Virus record (IMG/VR): IMGVR_UViG_3300031753_000004
Coordinates: 1-64,000 of that record
Strand: one strand, 5' to 3'
Source of the DNA: a virus
Length of the DNA stretch: 64,000 bases
Below the pieces are notes generated by a model. The model saw nothing but the letters and a program-made list of their open reading frames with translations. It did no database searches and was not told where the DNA came from. This document shows, piece after piece, positions 37,604 to 45,670 of the stretch (the stretch's first letter is position 1; every line of letters starts with the position of its first letter). Made by a program: the position numbers and the translations under genes.

Positions 37604-40039
37604 TTACATCGCCTCTTTCTCAGGCTCGTGCTCCTCGTCCTCACCGCCCACGTCTTGACCAGCCGTGTCCTTGCCCGACTTGTTGCGGATGGACCGCCGA
37701 TAGATGCCGCCCGTGTGCTCGGCCGTCAGCGGGAGCACGTCGGCAGACTCGTTCTCAGTCAGGCCGTAGGAACCGGGACCACCCGCAGCCAGGCCGTAGT
37801 TGGCGACCGGATAGCTCTCGTCGAGGTAGTCTTCATTGGCCGTGGGGATCAGGCTCACAAGCAGGCGCAGCTCGCTGAGGTCCTTCTGCATGAATTGGTT
37901 GCCGATGGCTTGGCGGTCCTCGGGACGGACGTTAGTGATGAGCCTGGTGACGAGTTTGATCTTCTGCTCACGCACGGCTCGCAGGTTCTCCCTCGCCGCC
38001 TCCTTCACCGGGGCCGGTACGTTGGGGTCGTTGAACCAGGCGTTCATCACCGCGCGGGAGTTGCCCTTCGGCCCGTCCTTTTTCTCGATCTTGACCCCTT
38101 GCTCGTCGTACTCGTCCTCAATCTCCTTGTGCTTCTTGCCCTCGTCATCCACGGCTTGCCCCTGCTCGGGCTTCTCCTCGGTCATGACGTTGGTCTTAGC
38201 ATTGCCCACCGGAGCCTTGGCGATTTCCCCGAGCAGGCGCTTGAGTTCGTCGTCGCTCATCCGGTTGTAGGCGAGCTTGTCCTGCTCGCACGCGCAGTTG
38301 GCGGTCAGGAGCCGGAGCGCCTGCCCTCTGCTGTATCCGACTGTTCCGAAGTTAGGCATGGTGGTCTCCTGTTCCTGATTTCCGATCATCGACGCTTGAT
38401 GCAGACTCGCCGCCTTCCGGTGAAGCGCTGCCGCGTTATCGTGTTGGTCCGCTGTATTGGGGTCTTTGTTCTTGCGTGCATCCGTGGCCGCGTCCTCATG
38501 GGCCTCGGCCGCCTTGGTGTGGAAGCTGGCCGCCTTCTTGCTATTGCCTTCCTTGCTATGGTCCACTGCTGCCAGCGCCGGCTCGCGCGCCGGGGGATGC
38601 TCTGCCATGAGCGATGCACCAGCGGCTTGCTTGCTGGCGTCGTGCGCCGGTGGCACTGGGGGCGGATTGAACTGACTAGGCGGTCCCATAGGTATCCCCT
38701 GTGGTGCTTGGTTGTGTGCGCTCAAAGTGCTGATGTCCCCACCACTGCCACCGCCCAGTGTTGCTCCGGAGCTACCACCTCCAGCCCCACCAGCGAAGTT
38801 GTCCTCCAGAGCATCCTTTGCTTTGCCGCCCTTGAGCGCGGTTTCGTTCATCTTGTTCCACTCGTCGTTCGTGAGGTCGGTCTCATGGTGGGTCTCGGCA
38901 GGAGGCTTGGGATTGCCTGGGACGTACTGTTGATCTAGTGCCAGAGGCTTCTCGGGGTGCTCATCTCCGTACCAGCCTCCGTAGCCATCCTTCGCGGCCT
39001 CATGCACGTCGCCCTTTCCTGTTCCGGCCCCGTGTTCCATGTACTGCCCCGTCTCTGGGTGCTGAGGGTTGCCGTACTTGCCGGCGTTGACGCTGAACCA
39101 ATCCATGAAGCGCTCGAGGAGAGTCTTGGGCATGGCATTAACGGCAGGACTATGGGCTTTTGCAGCAGCCATGTGAAGTTCCGCCGCCTTGGTGTGTAAT
39201 GCTGCCGCCGCCGGGTAGCCCATCTCGGTTTCCCTAGCCGCTGCTGCCGTATGGAGCTTGGCCGTGTCCTCGTGGGCTGCTTTAGCAGACCCATGCTGCT
39301 GCTTATCCGAAGCCATCAGCGCGTGAGTTGATGAGCGAGCGGTGTATTCGGCATCGACGTTCGTCTTGGCTTTGTCTAGCTTGTGGCTATCTGCCTCCAT
39401 CGTTGCTTGATGGGCATGTTTGGTAGCCGTACTAGGACGAGGCCCAGACCCAGGACCACCGTTCACCATCACCCCGCAACCCTGCTCGTTGGAACAAGCG
39501 CCCTTCTGGTCGGGAAGTATGGCGATGTGATCGGGGCGGTAGTTGCGCGCCGTGAACTCATAGGGGGTGCCGTTGTGAGTGGTGCCTTCCGGCACCGCTT
39601 CGTTGTCTGTGAAGAGCCCGGTCGATAGTTCAATGGGCTTGTTCTTGAGCAGGCGCGGCAGAATTGGCTCAACGCCGCGATTCACCAGCTTGTTGTCTAC
39701 CTGTCGCGTCTTCTCTTCATCGAACCAGCCTTCGCTGAGCATCTTCCCGTTGATGTGCGTCTTCCGGTTAAAGCCGATGCCCCAGTTCTGGATGATGCCG
39801 GGGTCGCGCGCGGAGACATGCCTACCCTGAGAATCGGTAGGATGCCACACCACCAAGGGCATGTAATCCCATGCCTTGTAGCTGTTGCGAGTCTCGCGCT
39901 CTGGGTAGAACAGCGGCCCCTGGCTGCCGTGTAGCACGCCGTTCAGCGGCAGAAGAGACATGGGGGCGACAAGGAAGCTGCGGCCGTTCAGAGTTTCACG
40001 CCGTACCTTGCCAGCCAGGTTGACCGAGAAAATCTCCAT
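37604..40039 (-). CDS. prohead protease (DUF2213-like) fused to scaffold
   Basis: An 811-residue protein. Residues 1-200 resemble the DUF2213 prohead protease: YMPLVVWHPTDSQGRHVSAR, an INGKMLSEGWFDEEKTR segment and ELSTGLF. The middle (about 205-560) is Ala/His/Lys-rich with two related helical blocks of HTKAA repeats (HTKAAELHMAAAKAH and HTKAAEAHEDAATDA) and Gly-rich linkers. The C-terminal 250 residues form a charged helical scaffold-like part. One long protein carrying protease and scaffold is known in some phages. Release of the scaffold by self-cleavage is expected. Confidence 0.7.
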   Translation of the reverse strand: MEIFSVNLAGKVRRETLNGRSFLVAPMSLLPLNGVLHGSQGPLFYPERETRNSYKAWDYMPLVVWHPTDSQGRHVSARDPGIIQNWGIGFNRKTHINGKMLSEGWFDEEKTRQVDNKLVNRGVEPILPRLLKNKPIELSTGLFTDNEAVPEGTTHNGTPYEFTARNYRPDHIAILPDQKGACSNEQGCGVMVNGGPGSGPRPSTATKHAHQATMEADSHKLDKAKTNVDAEYTARSSTHALMASDKQQHGSAKAAHEDTAKLHTAAAARETEMGYPAAAALHTKAAELHMAAAKAHSPAVNAMPKTLLERFMDWFSVNAGKYGNPQHPETGQYMEHGAGTGKGDVHEAAKDGYGGWYGDEHPEKPLALDQQYVPGNPKPPAETHHETDLTNDEWNKMNETALKGGKAKDALEDNFAGGAGGGSSGATLGGGSGGDISTLSAHNQAPQGIPMGPPSQFNPPPVPPAHDASKQAAGASLMAEHPPAREPALAAVDHSKEGNSKKAASFHTKAAEAHEDAATDARKNKDPNTADQHDNAAALHRKAASLHQASMIGNQEQETTMPNFGTVGYSRGQALRLLTANCACEQDKLAYNRMSDDELKRLLGEIAKAPVGNAKTNVMTEEKPEQGQAVDDEGKKHKEIEDEYDEQGVKIEKKDGPKGNSRAVMNAWFNDPNVPAPVKEAARENLRAVREQKIKLVTRLITNVRPEDRQAIGNQFMQKDLSELRLLVSLIPTANEDYLDESYPVANYGLAAGGPGSYGLTENESADVLPLTAEHTGGIYRRSIRNKSGKDTAGQDVGGEDEEHEPEKEAM

Positions 40040-40054
40040 CTGCTATGAAACGTA

Positions 40055-40073
40055 ACCGTGCATTGGGCACGGT
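40055..40073. terminator. hairpin downstream of the 40124 gene
   Basis: ACCGTGC/GCACGGT with a 5-nt loop, in the gap between the winged-helix gene and the protease-scaffold gene. No U-tract on the minus strand. Confidence 0.35.
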
Positions 40074-40123
40074 GACATAGCAACGCCCAAAGTATTTACG
40101 GGGGTTAAGACGAGAGAAGTGAG

Positions 40124-40375
40124 CTACTCGACCGCCTTGACATGCTGGTAGTAGGTGAACCCATCAATGATTACCACTGCGATGGTCTCACCGTTGGGAC
40201 GTAGCTTGCGCCTGATACTGGAGAGGTGTGGGCGAATGTTGATTAGTCGGCCCATGTCGTCTGGTAGGCAGGCGTGGAGGTCGGCCTTGGTGTGGAGACG
40301 GCCGTCTCTGAGGAGTTGGAGCATCAGTCTTTCTGTAGGCGTGAATCCGTTCGCGCTAATCGGTCGGCTCCTCAT
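40124..40375 (-). CDS. winged-helix DNA-binding protein
   Basis: An 83-residue protein; I chose the ATG at MRSRPISANGFT (an ATG 10 codons earlier is possible). FTPTERLMLQLLRDG, DLHACLPDDMGRLINIRPHLSSIRRKLRPNGE and a C-terminal hairpin (VIIDGFTYYQ) match the OmpR-type winged-helix DNA-binding domain without a receiver. Possible late-gene regulator or a virion-DNA binder. It overlaps its upstream neighbour. Confidence 0.65.
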   Translation of the reverse strand: MRSRPISANGFTPTERLMLQLLRDGRLHTKADLHACLPDDMGRLINIRPHLSSIRRKLRPNGETIAVVIIDGFTYYQHVKAVE

Positions 40376-40667
40376 CCGGCACTTGCGAGTAGTGCAAGTC
40401 GTCATGATGGAAAAGCGGCTGACGTTTAGCAGCCCTCTCCTCCAGTACACGGATCTTTGCTTCGGTCCCAGGGATAGCTCTCACCGGCCACGTAGGGACC
40501 GTGCTCATCTCCCCGCCGTAGTCGTTGCATCGTTCGCCTTTGCATGACTTGGCGACTCGTGGATACAGCACGCGAATCTCAACGCGCCGGTAGCAGCGCC
40601 AGCACAGGCCGCGTGACTCGGTTCCGGGTAGTCTCCGGCAGTGGCGGCAGTAGGGGATGGTGTTCAT
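40356..40667 (-). CDS. zinc-finger protein CxxC...CxxC
   Basis: A 103-residue protein. The first 30 residues, CRHCRRLPG and LCWRCYRR with LYP after it, form a two-pair zinc finger that I recall as common in phage and planctomycete small proteins. The rest is charged and helical (GTEAKIRVLEERAAKR). Coupled to the MuF gene by ATGA. Confidence 0.6.
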   Translation of the reverse strand: MNTIPYCRHCRRLPGTESRGLCWRCYRRVEIRVLYPRVAKSCKGERCNDYGGEMSTVPTWPVRAIPGTEAKIRVLEERAAKRQPLFHHDDLHYSQVPDEEPTD

Positions 40668-43600
40668 AGGATTCCCTCCGGCGCATCGCTGGCCTCGAAG
40701 TCATCTAGACTCTTGGCTCCAGACTTCTCGGCAGCTTCCTCAATGTCTTCCTTGGTTCGCTTTTGATCTGAGTCGTCTTCGCCCACGTTGGCCGGCAAAA
40801 ATGCGCATCTACAGTTCACGTGCGCCGGGATCATTCCGTGAGCATCATCGATGCTTAGCACAACCCCTTCCATCGGCGAACATTCTTCGCAATTATGGAC
40901 AAGCACACCATTAGCGTAAAACTCCTCTTCATCTTCCACCTGGATGTTGTAGACTGGAAGTGGAATACCAAGCAGTGAATGACCTATTACATCGCTTTCA
41001 GTCAAGAGAGCATAACAATGCCGTTTGAGTTCACGTGCCCCACTTGCAGCACAAGTTTTTATCGACGCACTAAGGGACTCTATCGTGGAGTGAAGAAGCG
41101 CTATTGCTCGTTCGCGTGTTCCCTCAAAGGCAGGAGGGAGGGTGGCTTTAAGTTCGTCTGCGACCAGTGCGGCAAGACATTCAAGAGTCATACTGCGACT
41201 CAAAAGGCCTCCTGCTCTCGCCGGTTCTGTTCCCATCGGTGCTATTCGCTGGCCCGCCGCAATGGTGCCGAACATCCTTGCCCGATTTGTGGGAAGAAGA
41301 TCCATCGGTGGGCTAGTTCTATCGTCAAAGGCGATCGGCGCTTCTGCTCCAGATCTTGTTACGAGTCCTCTAGGCAAAACGAGGTCGCTAAGGTCTGCCT
41401 CGGCTGCGGTAAGTCCTTCACTGTCAATGGCTCTACTTCCGACCGATACGCATATTGTTCGGTCAAGTGCCGGGTCAAAACCAAGGGAGGCGAATACAGA
41501 CGGTGCCGGTCCTGCGGAAAGCGAATCCTTTTGGGCGGCTGTGATAAACGCCGTGGCAATATGAGGAAACATTGCTCCGAAGAGTGTCGCCGTCCTCCAG
41601 TTATCCAGAAGTGCGTCACCTGCGGCACTGAATTTAGGAGAGTTCCATCCAACACCAAGAGGCGCTTTTGCTCGTTCGCTTGCTACCGTCGCTCGCGCCA
41701 TGAAACCTCTCTTGAGCGAATGGTACGGCTCGCACTTGACAGGCTCGGCATCGCTTACATCCAAGAGGCACGAGTCGGCCGGTTCTCTGTGGACTTCTTG
41801 CTCCCACACACGATGGTCGCTATTGAGGCCGACGGCACCTACTGGCATCGAAACACCGAGAGGGACGCCAGGAAGAATACGTGCCTCTCCCGCTTGGGAT
41901 GGCGCGTCTACCGAATCACCGAAGCGGAAGTTAATAATGCCAAGGATGTCGGCAAGCTCATTTCCGACCGTCTGCAATGTCTGTTCTAACCGAAGTTTCC
42001 CGGCCGCTGTCCATCCTTGTTCCGAAGTCCAGAACGGGTGATTGGCGGTCGATGTGTTCCTGCCGACCGCTGTGAGTACGGTCGTCATCGGTCCTTCGTA
42101 GTCTCTCACGAACGTCTTGAGAACCGCACGCCAGCCGCCTCTTGTCCTCACTTTCATGCCGACCAGTATGTCTTGGATCGGCACTTCGCCTTCCTCCGTC
42201 TCGACCAGAGTCCACGCTGGAAAACACACATGGTCGTCCCCTGCCGTGCTCCACTCGACCGCTACGCCGACCTCTTGCACTCCCAGGTCTTCCATTGCGT
42301 CAAGCTGCCCTTCGGCGTGGGCTCGGATAATCTCCGTGCGTGCAACCGCTTCCGCCCTCACCTCCGAAAATCCAACCTCGTCCTCCAGGTCGCCAGCAAT
42401 CTCCAAGGGATGCTTTCCTTGCACTAATCCATCTGTGAGGGCTCTGCTGCACTTATTCGACATATCCTCCGTCACGTTCTTCAGCTCATCGAACGTGCGG
42501 TCAGCCAGAAGCCGCACTTTCTCAATCGACTCCGGCTGCGCGAAAGACGACCGCAGGAACTCTTCGCGCGTGCCCCGGTAGAAGTCGCTCACCGACTGTT
42601 GCGCCTCAGCCGTGAATAGCTCGGGATGCTCCTTGCCCAGCTTGGACATTCGCACATCGTCAAACGCTCTGCCGGCGCCTTTGGCGAAGCCTTCTTGGAT
42701 GTATCGCTTCCAGCGCTCCTCTTCGGTTTCGTTGCTGATGAGGGAGAACGTCTGCCGCTTGAGCCACGCCTGGAATGCCTTCACCTTGTCGGTGGGATCG
42801 TGGAACATCCAGCGGGTGTTGACTACCAGCGAGTATGTTCCTTCGACGTGGCGGAAGGGAACCTCAACGGTTCTGAACTCTCTGGCGTTGGTAGTCAACA
42901 TCGGCTTCGGATGCTTCTCGTACAAGTCGTGCGCCAGGTCAATAGCCTGCATCACCCCGCCCGTCTCGTCCAATGCCGCCGACAAGAGAGCGTAGTACCA
43001 ATCGTTGAACCCGTGCGCCTCGAGCGCCATAGCCACGGTCGCAGCGTTCTCTTGCTCCGAGTTGTGGATGAGGTATCGCTTGACACCACCGCTCACCTTG
43101 CCGGCCGCCTCTTTGACGAGCCCGGTAGCAGCACGGATTGTGGCCAGCGGATCGCGGGCCGTCGAATACGCCAGATATCCCACCGAGGCCACAGGCAGAG
43201 TCCCGGTCACTAGCGCGGGCAGATGGGCCGCATGGACGCCTGCTATGGCGCTGAACTTAAACGCCTCGAATGTGCCGAGGTCGATCTTGCTGAGCACCCC
43301 TCGGAGTTGCTTGGCCTGCTCTGGAGTATGGCCACGCTCTCGCGCTGTCCTCTCGGCGAGCGCCTGCGTGGACGTGAAGACTGCGAACGCGGCAGAGATC
43401 CCCATCTTGCCGGCGTAGGCTAGCGGGCCGTAGGTGGCATTCACCGCGTGGGGTAAGTGATCTGGCAGGCTTGATACCGCTTTACCAATGCCGTCTGCTG
43501 CGTAGGACTTGGCAAGGTGCTCGATATGGGCAGCGCCGGTGCCTACTGCCTTCAGGCCGGTAAGCATGCCGGAGAAGGAGATCCTACCTTCGCCTTCAAG

Positions 43601-44545
43601 AGAACCGAACTCGCCGCCTTCGCCCCATCTGCCGTGTTCGTCGCGGGGCTGGTCTGGGCTCCAATTCCGAATGACTTGATCCCTGATTGGCATTCCTGTT
43701 CCGCTGCCACCTATCCAATGCTTGAAGGCCGACATGGTGACGGCCTTCATCCCGTCGAACCCGGTCCAGCCCTCCGAGTAGTTATCGTGATAGGCTTTCT
43801 TGGCGTCCTTCGCATTCGTGAAGCCGACCATGCACTTGTGCTCGTCGAACGTACCGTCCTGCCGCTTCTGGTCGATGATGAACACGACCTCGCTCTCTGG
43901 GTGCGGACCTAGAAACACGTCCACATGGTCACCGTCCGCCTCGCTCTCAGTCCTCTTGATGTAGCCGTAGTGGTGGGCCATTCGCTGGACGTAGCTCTTG
44001 CCCCGGCGAAGGTTGCCGGCCGCTACCTCTATGGTGATCGGAAGCCCCTGGACCGTGACATGGCCCTTGCGGTAGTTGCCCGCCTCTTTCTGCTCGGGTG
44101 ATGGGTCGGGGTCGGCCTCACTTGCTGCCGCCTCAATCGCCGCTCGTAGATCGCGGTTTACCGTAAACGGCTCTCGCTCCTTCAGCCCGAAGGCGTCCTC
44201 GTCCACCAAAAGCTTGACGATCCTACCCTTGAGGAGCGCAAACTGCCGCTTGATCTTGGCACAGAACGCCCGGCGCATCGTCACAGTTTTTGTCGGATCA
44301 AGGCGCGATGCCTTGACGCTCGGCTTCTTCTTGGCCTTTTTGTTGGCGCGGAGTTTCAGCTTGTTTGTGGCGATGCGGTTCGGTTTGCGCTTGGGGAGCT
44401 TCTTGCCCTTTGGAGTGTGCTCCTCCCAGCGCTTGGCCATAGCGGGATCGTTGGCGTGCATCCATGCGCGCTGTTTTTCAGATACAAACGGGTTCACCGT
44501 CAGGGCGTTGGCCGTCGGTCGGCGCTTCTTGGGTCGGACTTTCAT
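40664..44545 (-). CDS. MuF-type minor head protein with InPase-like domain and intein
   Basis: A 1293-residue precursor. Start at the ATG of MKVRPKKRRP with AAGGACAAGAA before it. Order: a basic N-terminus, a phage-type inorganic-pyrophosphatase-like domain at about 150-280 (GNYRKGHVTVQGLPI, ADGDHVDVFLGPHPES, DEHKCMVGFTNAKDA), a DQPRDEHGRWGEGGEF motif near 300, a hydrophobic helical region, the MuF domain at about 600-773, an intein (774-1218), and the MuF end (CEECSPMEGVV, HVNCRCAFL). Splicing would give an 848-residue protein. MuF proteins are minor capsid proteins bound near the portal, and the InPase-like domain occurs with them. Confidence 0.85.
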   Translation of the reverse strand: MKVRPKKRRPTANALTVNPFVSEKQRAWMHANDPAMAKRWEEHTPKGKKLPKRKPNRIATNKLKLRANKKAKKKPSVKASRLDPTKTVTMRRAFCAKIKRQFALLKGRIVKLLVDEDAFGLKEREPFTVNRDLRAAIEAAASEADPDPSPEQKEAGNYRKGHVTVQGLPITIEVAAGNLRRGKSYVQRMAHHYGYIKRTESEADGDHVDVFLGPHPESEVVFIIDQKRQDGTFDEHKCMVGFTNAKDAKKAYHDNYSEGWTGFDGMKAVTMSAFKHWIGGSGTGMPIRDQVIRNWSPDQPRDEHGRWGEGGEFGSLEGEGRISFSGMLTGLKAVGTGAAHIEHLAKSYAADGIGKAVSSLPDHLPHAVNATYGPLAYAGKMGISAAFAVFTSTQALAERTARERGHTPEQAKQLRGVLSKIDLGTFEAFKFSAIAGVHAAHLPALVTGTLPVASVGYLAYSTARDPLATIRAATGLVKEAAGKVSGGVKRYLIHNSEQENAATVAMALEAHGFNDWYYALLSAALDETGGVMQAIDLAHDLYEKHPKPMLTTNAREFRTVEVPFRHVEGTYSLVVNTRWMFHDPTDKVKAFQAWLKRQTFSLISNETEEERWKRYIQEGFAKGAGRAFDDVRMSKLGKEHPELFTAEAQQSVSDFYRGTREEFLRSSFAQPESIEKVRLLADRTFDELKNVTEDMSNKCSRALTDGLVQGKHPLEIAGDLEDEVGFSEVRAEAVARTEIIRAHAEGQLDAMEDLGVQEVGVAVEWSTAGDDHVCFPAWTLVETEEGEVPIQDILVGMKVRTRGGWRAVLKTFVRDYEGPMTTVLTAVGRNTSTANHPFWTSEQGWTAAGKLRLEQTLQTVGNELADILGIINFRFGDSVDAPSQAGEARILPGVPLGVSMPVGAVGLNSDHRVWEQEVHREPADSCLLDVSDAEPVKCEPYHSLKRGFMARATVASERAKAPLGVGWNSPKFSAAGDALLDNWRTATLFGAMFPHIATAFITAAQKDSLSAGPAPSVFASLGFDPALDRTICVSVGSRAIDSEGLTAAEADLSDLVLPRGLVTRSGAEAPIAFDDRTSPPMDLLPTNRARMFGTIAAGQRIAPMGTEPARAGGLLSRSMTLECLAALVADELKATLPPAFEGTRERAIALLHSTIESLSASIKTCAASGARELKRHCYALLTESDVIGHSLLGIPLPVYNIQVEDEEEFYANGVLVHNCEECSPMEGVVLSIDDAHGMIPAHVNCRCAFLPANVGEDDSDQKRTKEDIEEAAEKSGAKSLDDFEASDAPEGIL
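40892..42226 (-). other. intein in the MuF protein (445 residues)
   Basis: First residue Cys (CFPAWTLVETEEGEVP, block A), block B at VGRNTSTANHPFW, block F/G at VYNIQVEDEEEFYANGVLVHN, followed by +1 Cys. All key residues (Cys1, block-B His, penultimate His, Asn, Cys+1) are present, and the site, D-H-V|C-x-x-C, is the conserved MuF zinc-knuckle motif. The splicing parts are only about 79 N-terminal and 42 C-terminal residues. The middle 324 codons have no LAGLIDADG or HNH motif in this frame but are covered by an opposite-strand gene. Confidence 0.85.
41018..41989 (+). CDS. six-zinc-finger DUF559/Vsr-like homing endonuclease, antisense in the intein
   Basis: A 323-residue protein on the plus strand inside the intein. 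ATG at MPFEFTCPTC with AAGAGAG upstream. Six fingers of one type follow (CPTC..YCSFAC, CDQC..FCSHRC, CPIC..FCSRSC, CLGC..YCSVKC, CRSC..HCSEEC, CVTC..FCSFAC). The C-terminal 90 residues read VDFLLPHTMVAIEADGTYWH, then ERDARKNTCLSRLGWRVYRI, the EDxHD/Vsr-DUF559 nuclease pattern. Codons are exactly in register with the intein's codons on the other strand. It would cut intein-less MuF alleles and spread the intein. Confidence 0.8.
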   Translation: MPFEFTCPTCSTSFYRRTKGLYRGVKKRYCSFACSLKGRREGGFKFVCDQCGKTFKSHTATQKASCSRRFCSHRCYSLARRNGAEHPCPICGKKIHRWASSIVKGDRRFCSRSCYESSRQNEVAKVCLGCGKSFTVNGSTSDRYAYCSVKCRVKTKGGEYRRCRSCGKRILLGGCDKRRGNMRKHCSEECRRPPVIQKCVTCGTEFRRVPSNTKRRFCSFACYRRSRHETSLERMVRLALDRLGIAYIQEARVGRFSVDFLLPHTMVAIEADGTYWHRNTERDARKNTCLSRLGWRVYRITEAEVNNAKDVGKLISDRLQCLF

Positions 44546-44673
44546 TTCTTGTCCTTGAGCAGGTCCCGTATCTGCCGCAGATAGGCGGAGATGTTGCACA
44601 GAACCAAGAATGACAACACGGCCAGGGTCGCCTTTGCCCACTCATCAAGCAGGTTTTCGTATGCTCCAATCAT
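44542..44673 (-). CDS. 43-residue membrane protein
   Basis: Exactly fills the gap between two genes: its ATG overlaps the upstream TGA (ATGA) and its TGA overlaps the MuF ATG (ATGA). It encodes an acidic start (YENLLDEWAK), one transmembrane helix (ATLAVLSFLVLCNISAYL) and a basic end. The perfect double coupling makes a real gene likely. Confidence 0.65.
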   Translation of the reverse strand: MIGAYENLLDEWAKATLAVLSFLVLCNISAYLRQIRDLLKDKK

Positions 44674-45023
44674 CGTTGTCTGCTCCTCAGCAACTCCTCA
44701 ATATCGCCAAGATCATCTTTGAGCCACTGTTTGACGCCTCGGAACGCCTCAAGCGCCTCCGGGCTGTTGACCGTCACCCAGCGCAGTTCGCTCCGTCTCC
44801 AGTCTGGCTTGTCCTTACCGAGAAAGAACTGGCCCTCTACCCGCCTCCGCAGATCCATGCTGTCAAGAATGTACTCCAGCTTGACATCCTTTTTATGGAG
44901 ATTGCACACTCCCTCCAGCATCAGGTAGTAGGGACGCTCCTTGTTGGGGTCCAGAGGGCGAGCGTGGTACACCCTCAGCTGGACATTCCACTCGGCCGGC
45001 TTGGGGCAGAAGAAGCATTTCAT
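44670..45023 (-). CDS. small Cys/His-containing protein
   Basis: A 117-residue protein from the ATG at MKCFFCPKPAEW. N-terminal CFFC and a later CNLH suggest a zinc site. The C-terminal half is charged and helical (PEALEAFRGVKQWLKDDL). Coupled to the 43-residue membrane protein gene. No family recognised. Confidence 0.6.
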   Translation of the reverse strand: MKCFFCPKPAEWNVQLRVYHARPLDPNKERPYYLMLEGVCNLHKKDVKLEYILDSMDLRRRVEGQFFLGKDKPDWRRSELRWVTVNSPEALEAFRGVKQWLKDDLGDIEELLRSRQR

Positions 45024-45028
45024 TTCTC

Positions 45029-45430
45029 TTAGTCCTTGTCTTTGACGCGAGCCATTGCCCACGGTGCCGACGTGTCTTGCTCCCAGTGGTCGTCTCTCCG
45101 CCAGTAGAAGCGACTACTCTTGCTGTAGTAAGCGGCCACCACGCCACGGGTAGGGCTGTACTGGTAGTATAGGTCTTCGCCCATGTGCCGCCAGGTGAAA
45201 TCGTTGGTCGGCAAAAGGTAGCGGGGCTGCTCGCCACCATACCCAAAACGAAGCGCTCCAGGTCCAAGCGGAGCCAAGCGAACACCGTTTCTCTGGTCTT
45301 GTTCGGCGTAGGTCCATCCTCCACCCGCGTAGGGAGATTGCGAAGCCTCCGGGCAGCACGGCCTTGGCTGCTGAGCAGGGGAGATGCTAAGACACAGGGT
45401 CGTCAAAACTATCCCAATGGCCGCTCTCAT
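45029..45430 (-). CDS. secreted hypothetical protein
   Basis: A 133-residue protein with a classical signal peptide (MRAAIGIVLTTLCLSISPAQQ). The mature part is aromatic-rich, with GGWTYAEQDQRNGVRL, RYLLPTNDFTWRHMG and AAYYSKSSRFYWRRDDHWEQD, giving an impression of a small beta domain. Another extracytoplasmic phage protein, away from the main secreted block. Confidence 0.65.
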   Translation of the reverse strand: MRAAIGIVLTTLCLSISPAQQPRPCCPEASQSPYAGGGWTYAEQDQRNGVRLAPLGPGALRFGYGGEQPRYLLPTNDFTWRHMGEDLYYQYSPTRGVVAAYYSKSSRFYWRRDDHWEQDTSAPWAMARVKDKD

Positions 45431-45446
45431 TTGTGTGACCTCCGCT

Positions 45447-45665
45447 TCATGGTCCCCTGAATCCTCTCTTGGCTGCCTCGGCCACGGTCTCAGGCTTCTT
45501 AGGAGTGCAAACCACCTGCCACCTGTATCCCTCGCCCTTCGCTAGCACACTGACGGAGACGCTATCGGCCAGGTCTCCCAGCGCATGCTGAACGTGCTGG
45601 GCTACATCAGCCGCCCTGCCATCAGCGCCAGATTCTACGATGATCGTTGCCTCGATGATTTTCAT
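45447..45665 (-). CDS. small hypothetical protein
   Basis: A 72-residue protein, alpha/beta: KIIEATIIVESGADGRAADV and DSVSVSVLAKGEGYRWQVV. No membrane segment or Cys cluster. It follows the portal gene closely. Not recognised. Confidence 0.6.
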   Translation of the reverse strand: MKIIEATIIVESGADGRAADVAQHVQHALGDLADSVSVSVLAKGEGYRWQVVCTPKKPETVAEAAKRGFRGP

Positions 45666-45670
45666 AGGAA

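Noticed and set aside
37571-38938. 455-codon plus-strand ORF opposite the protease-scaffold gene
   Set aside because: It is in the codon-on-codon antisense phase that often stays open in GC-rich genes. It has no motif, no good leader and a Leu/Arg/Val composition expected from the antisense of Ala/Glu/Lys codons. The endonuclease at 41018 is in the same phase but has repeated zinc fingers and an active-site motif.
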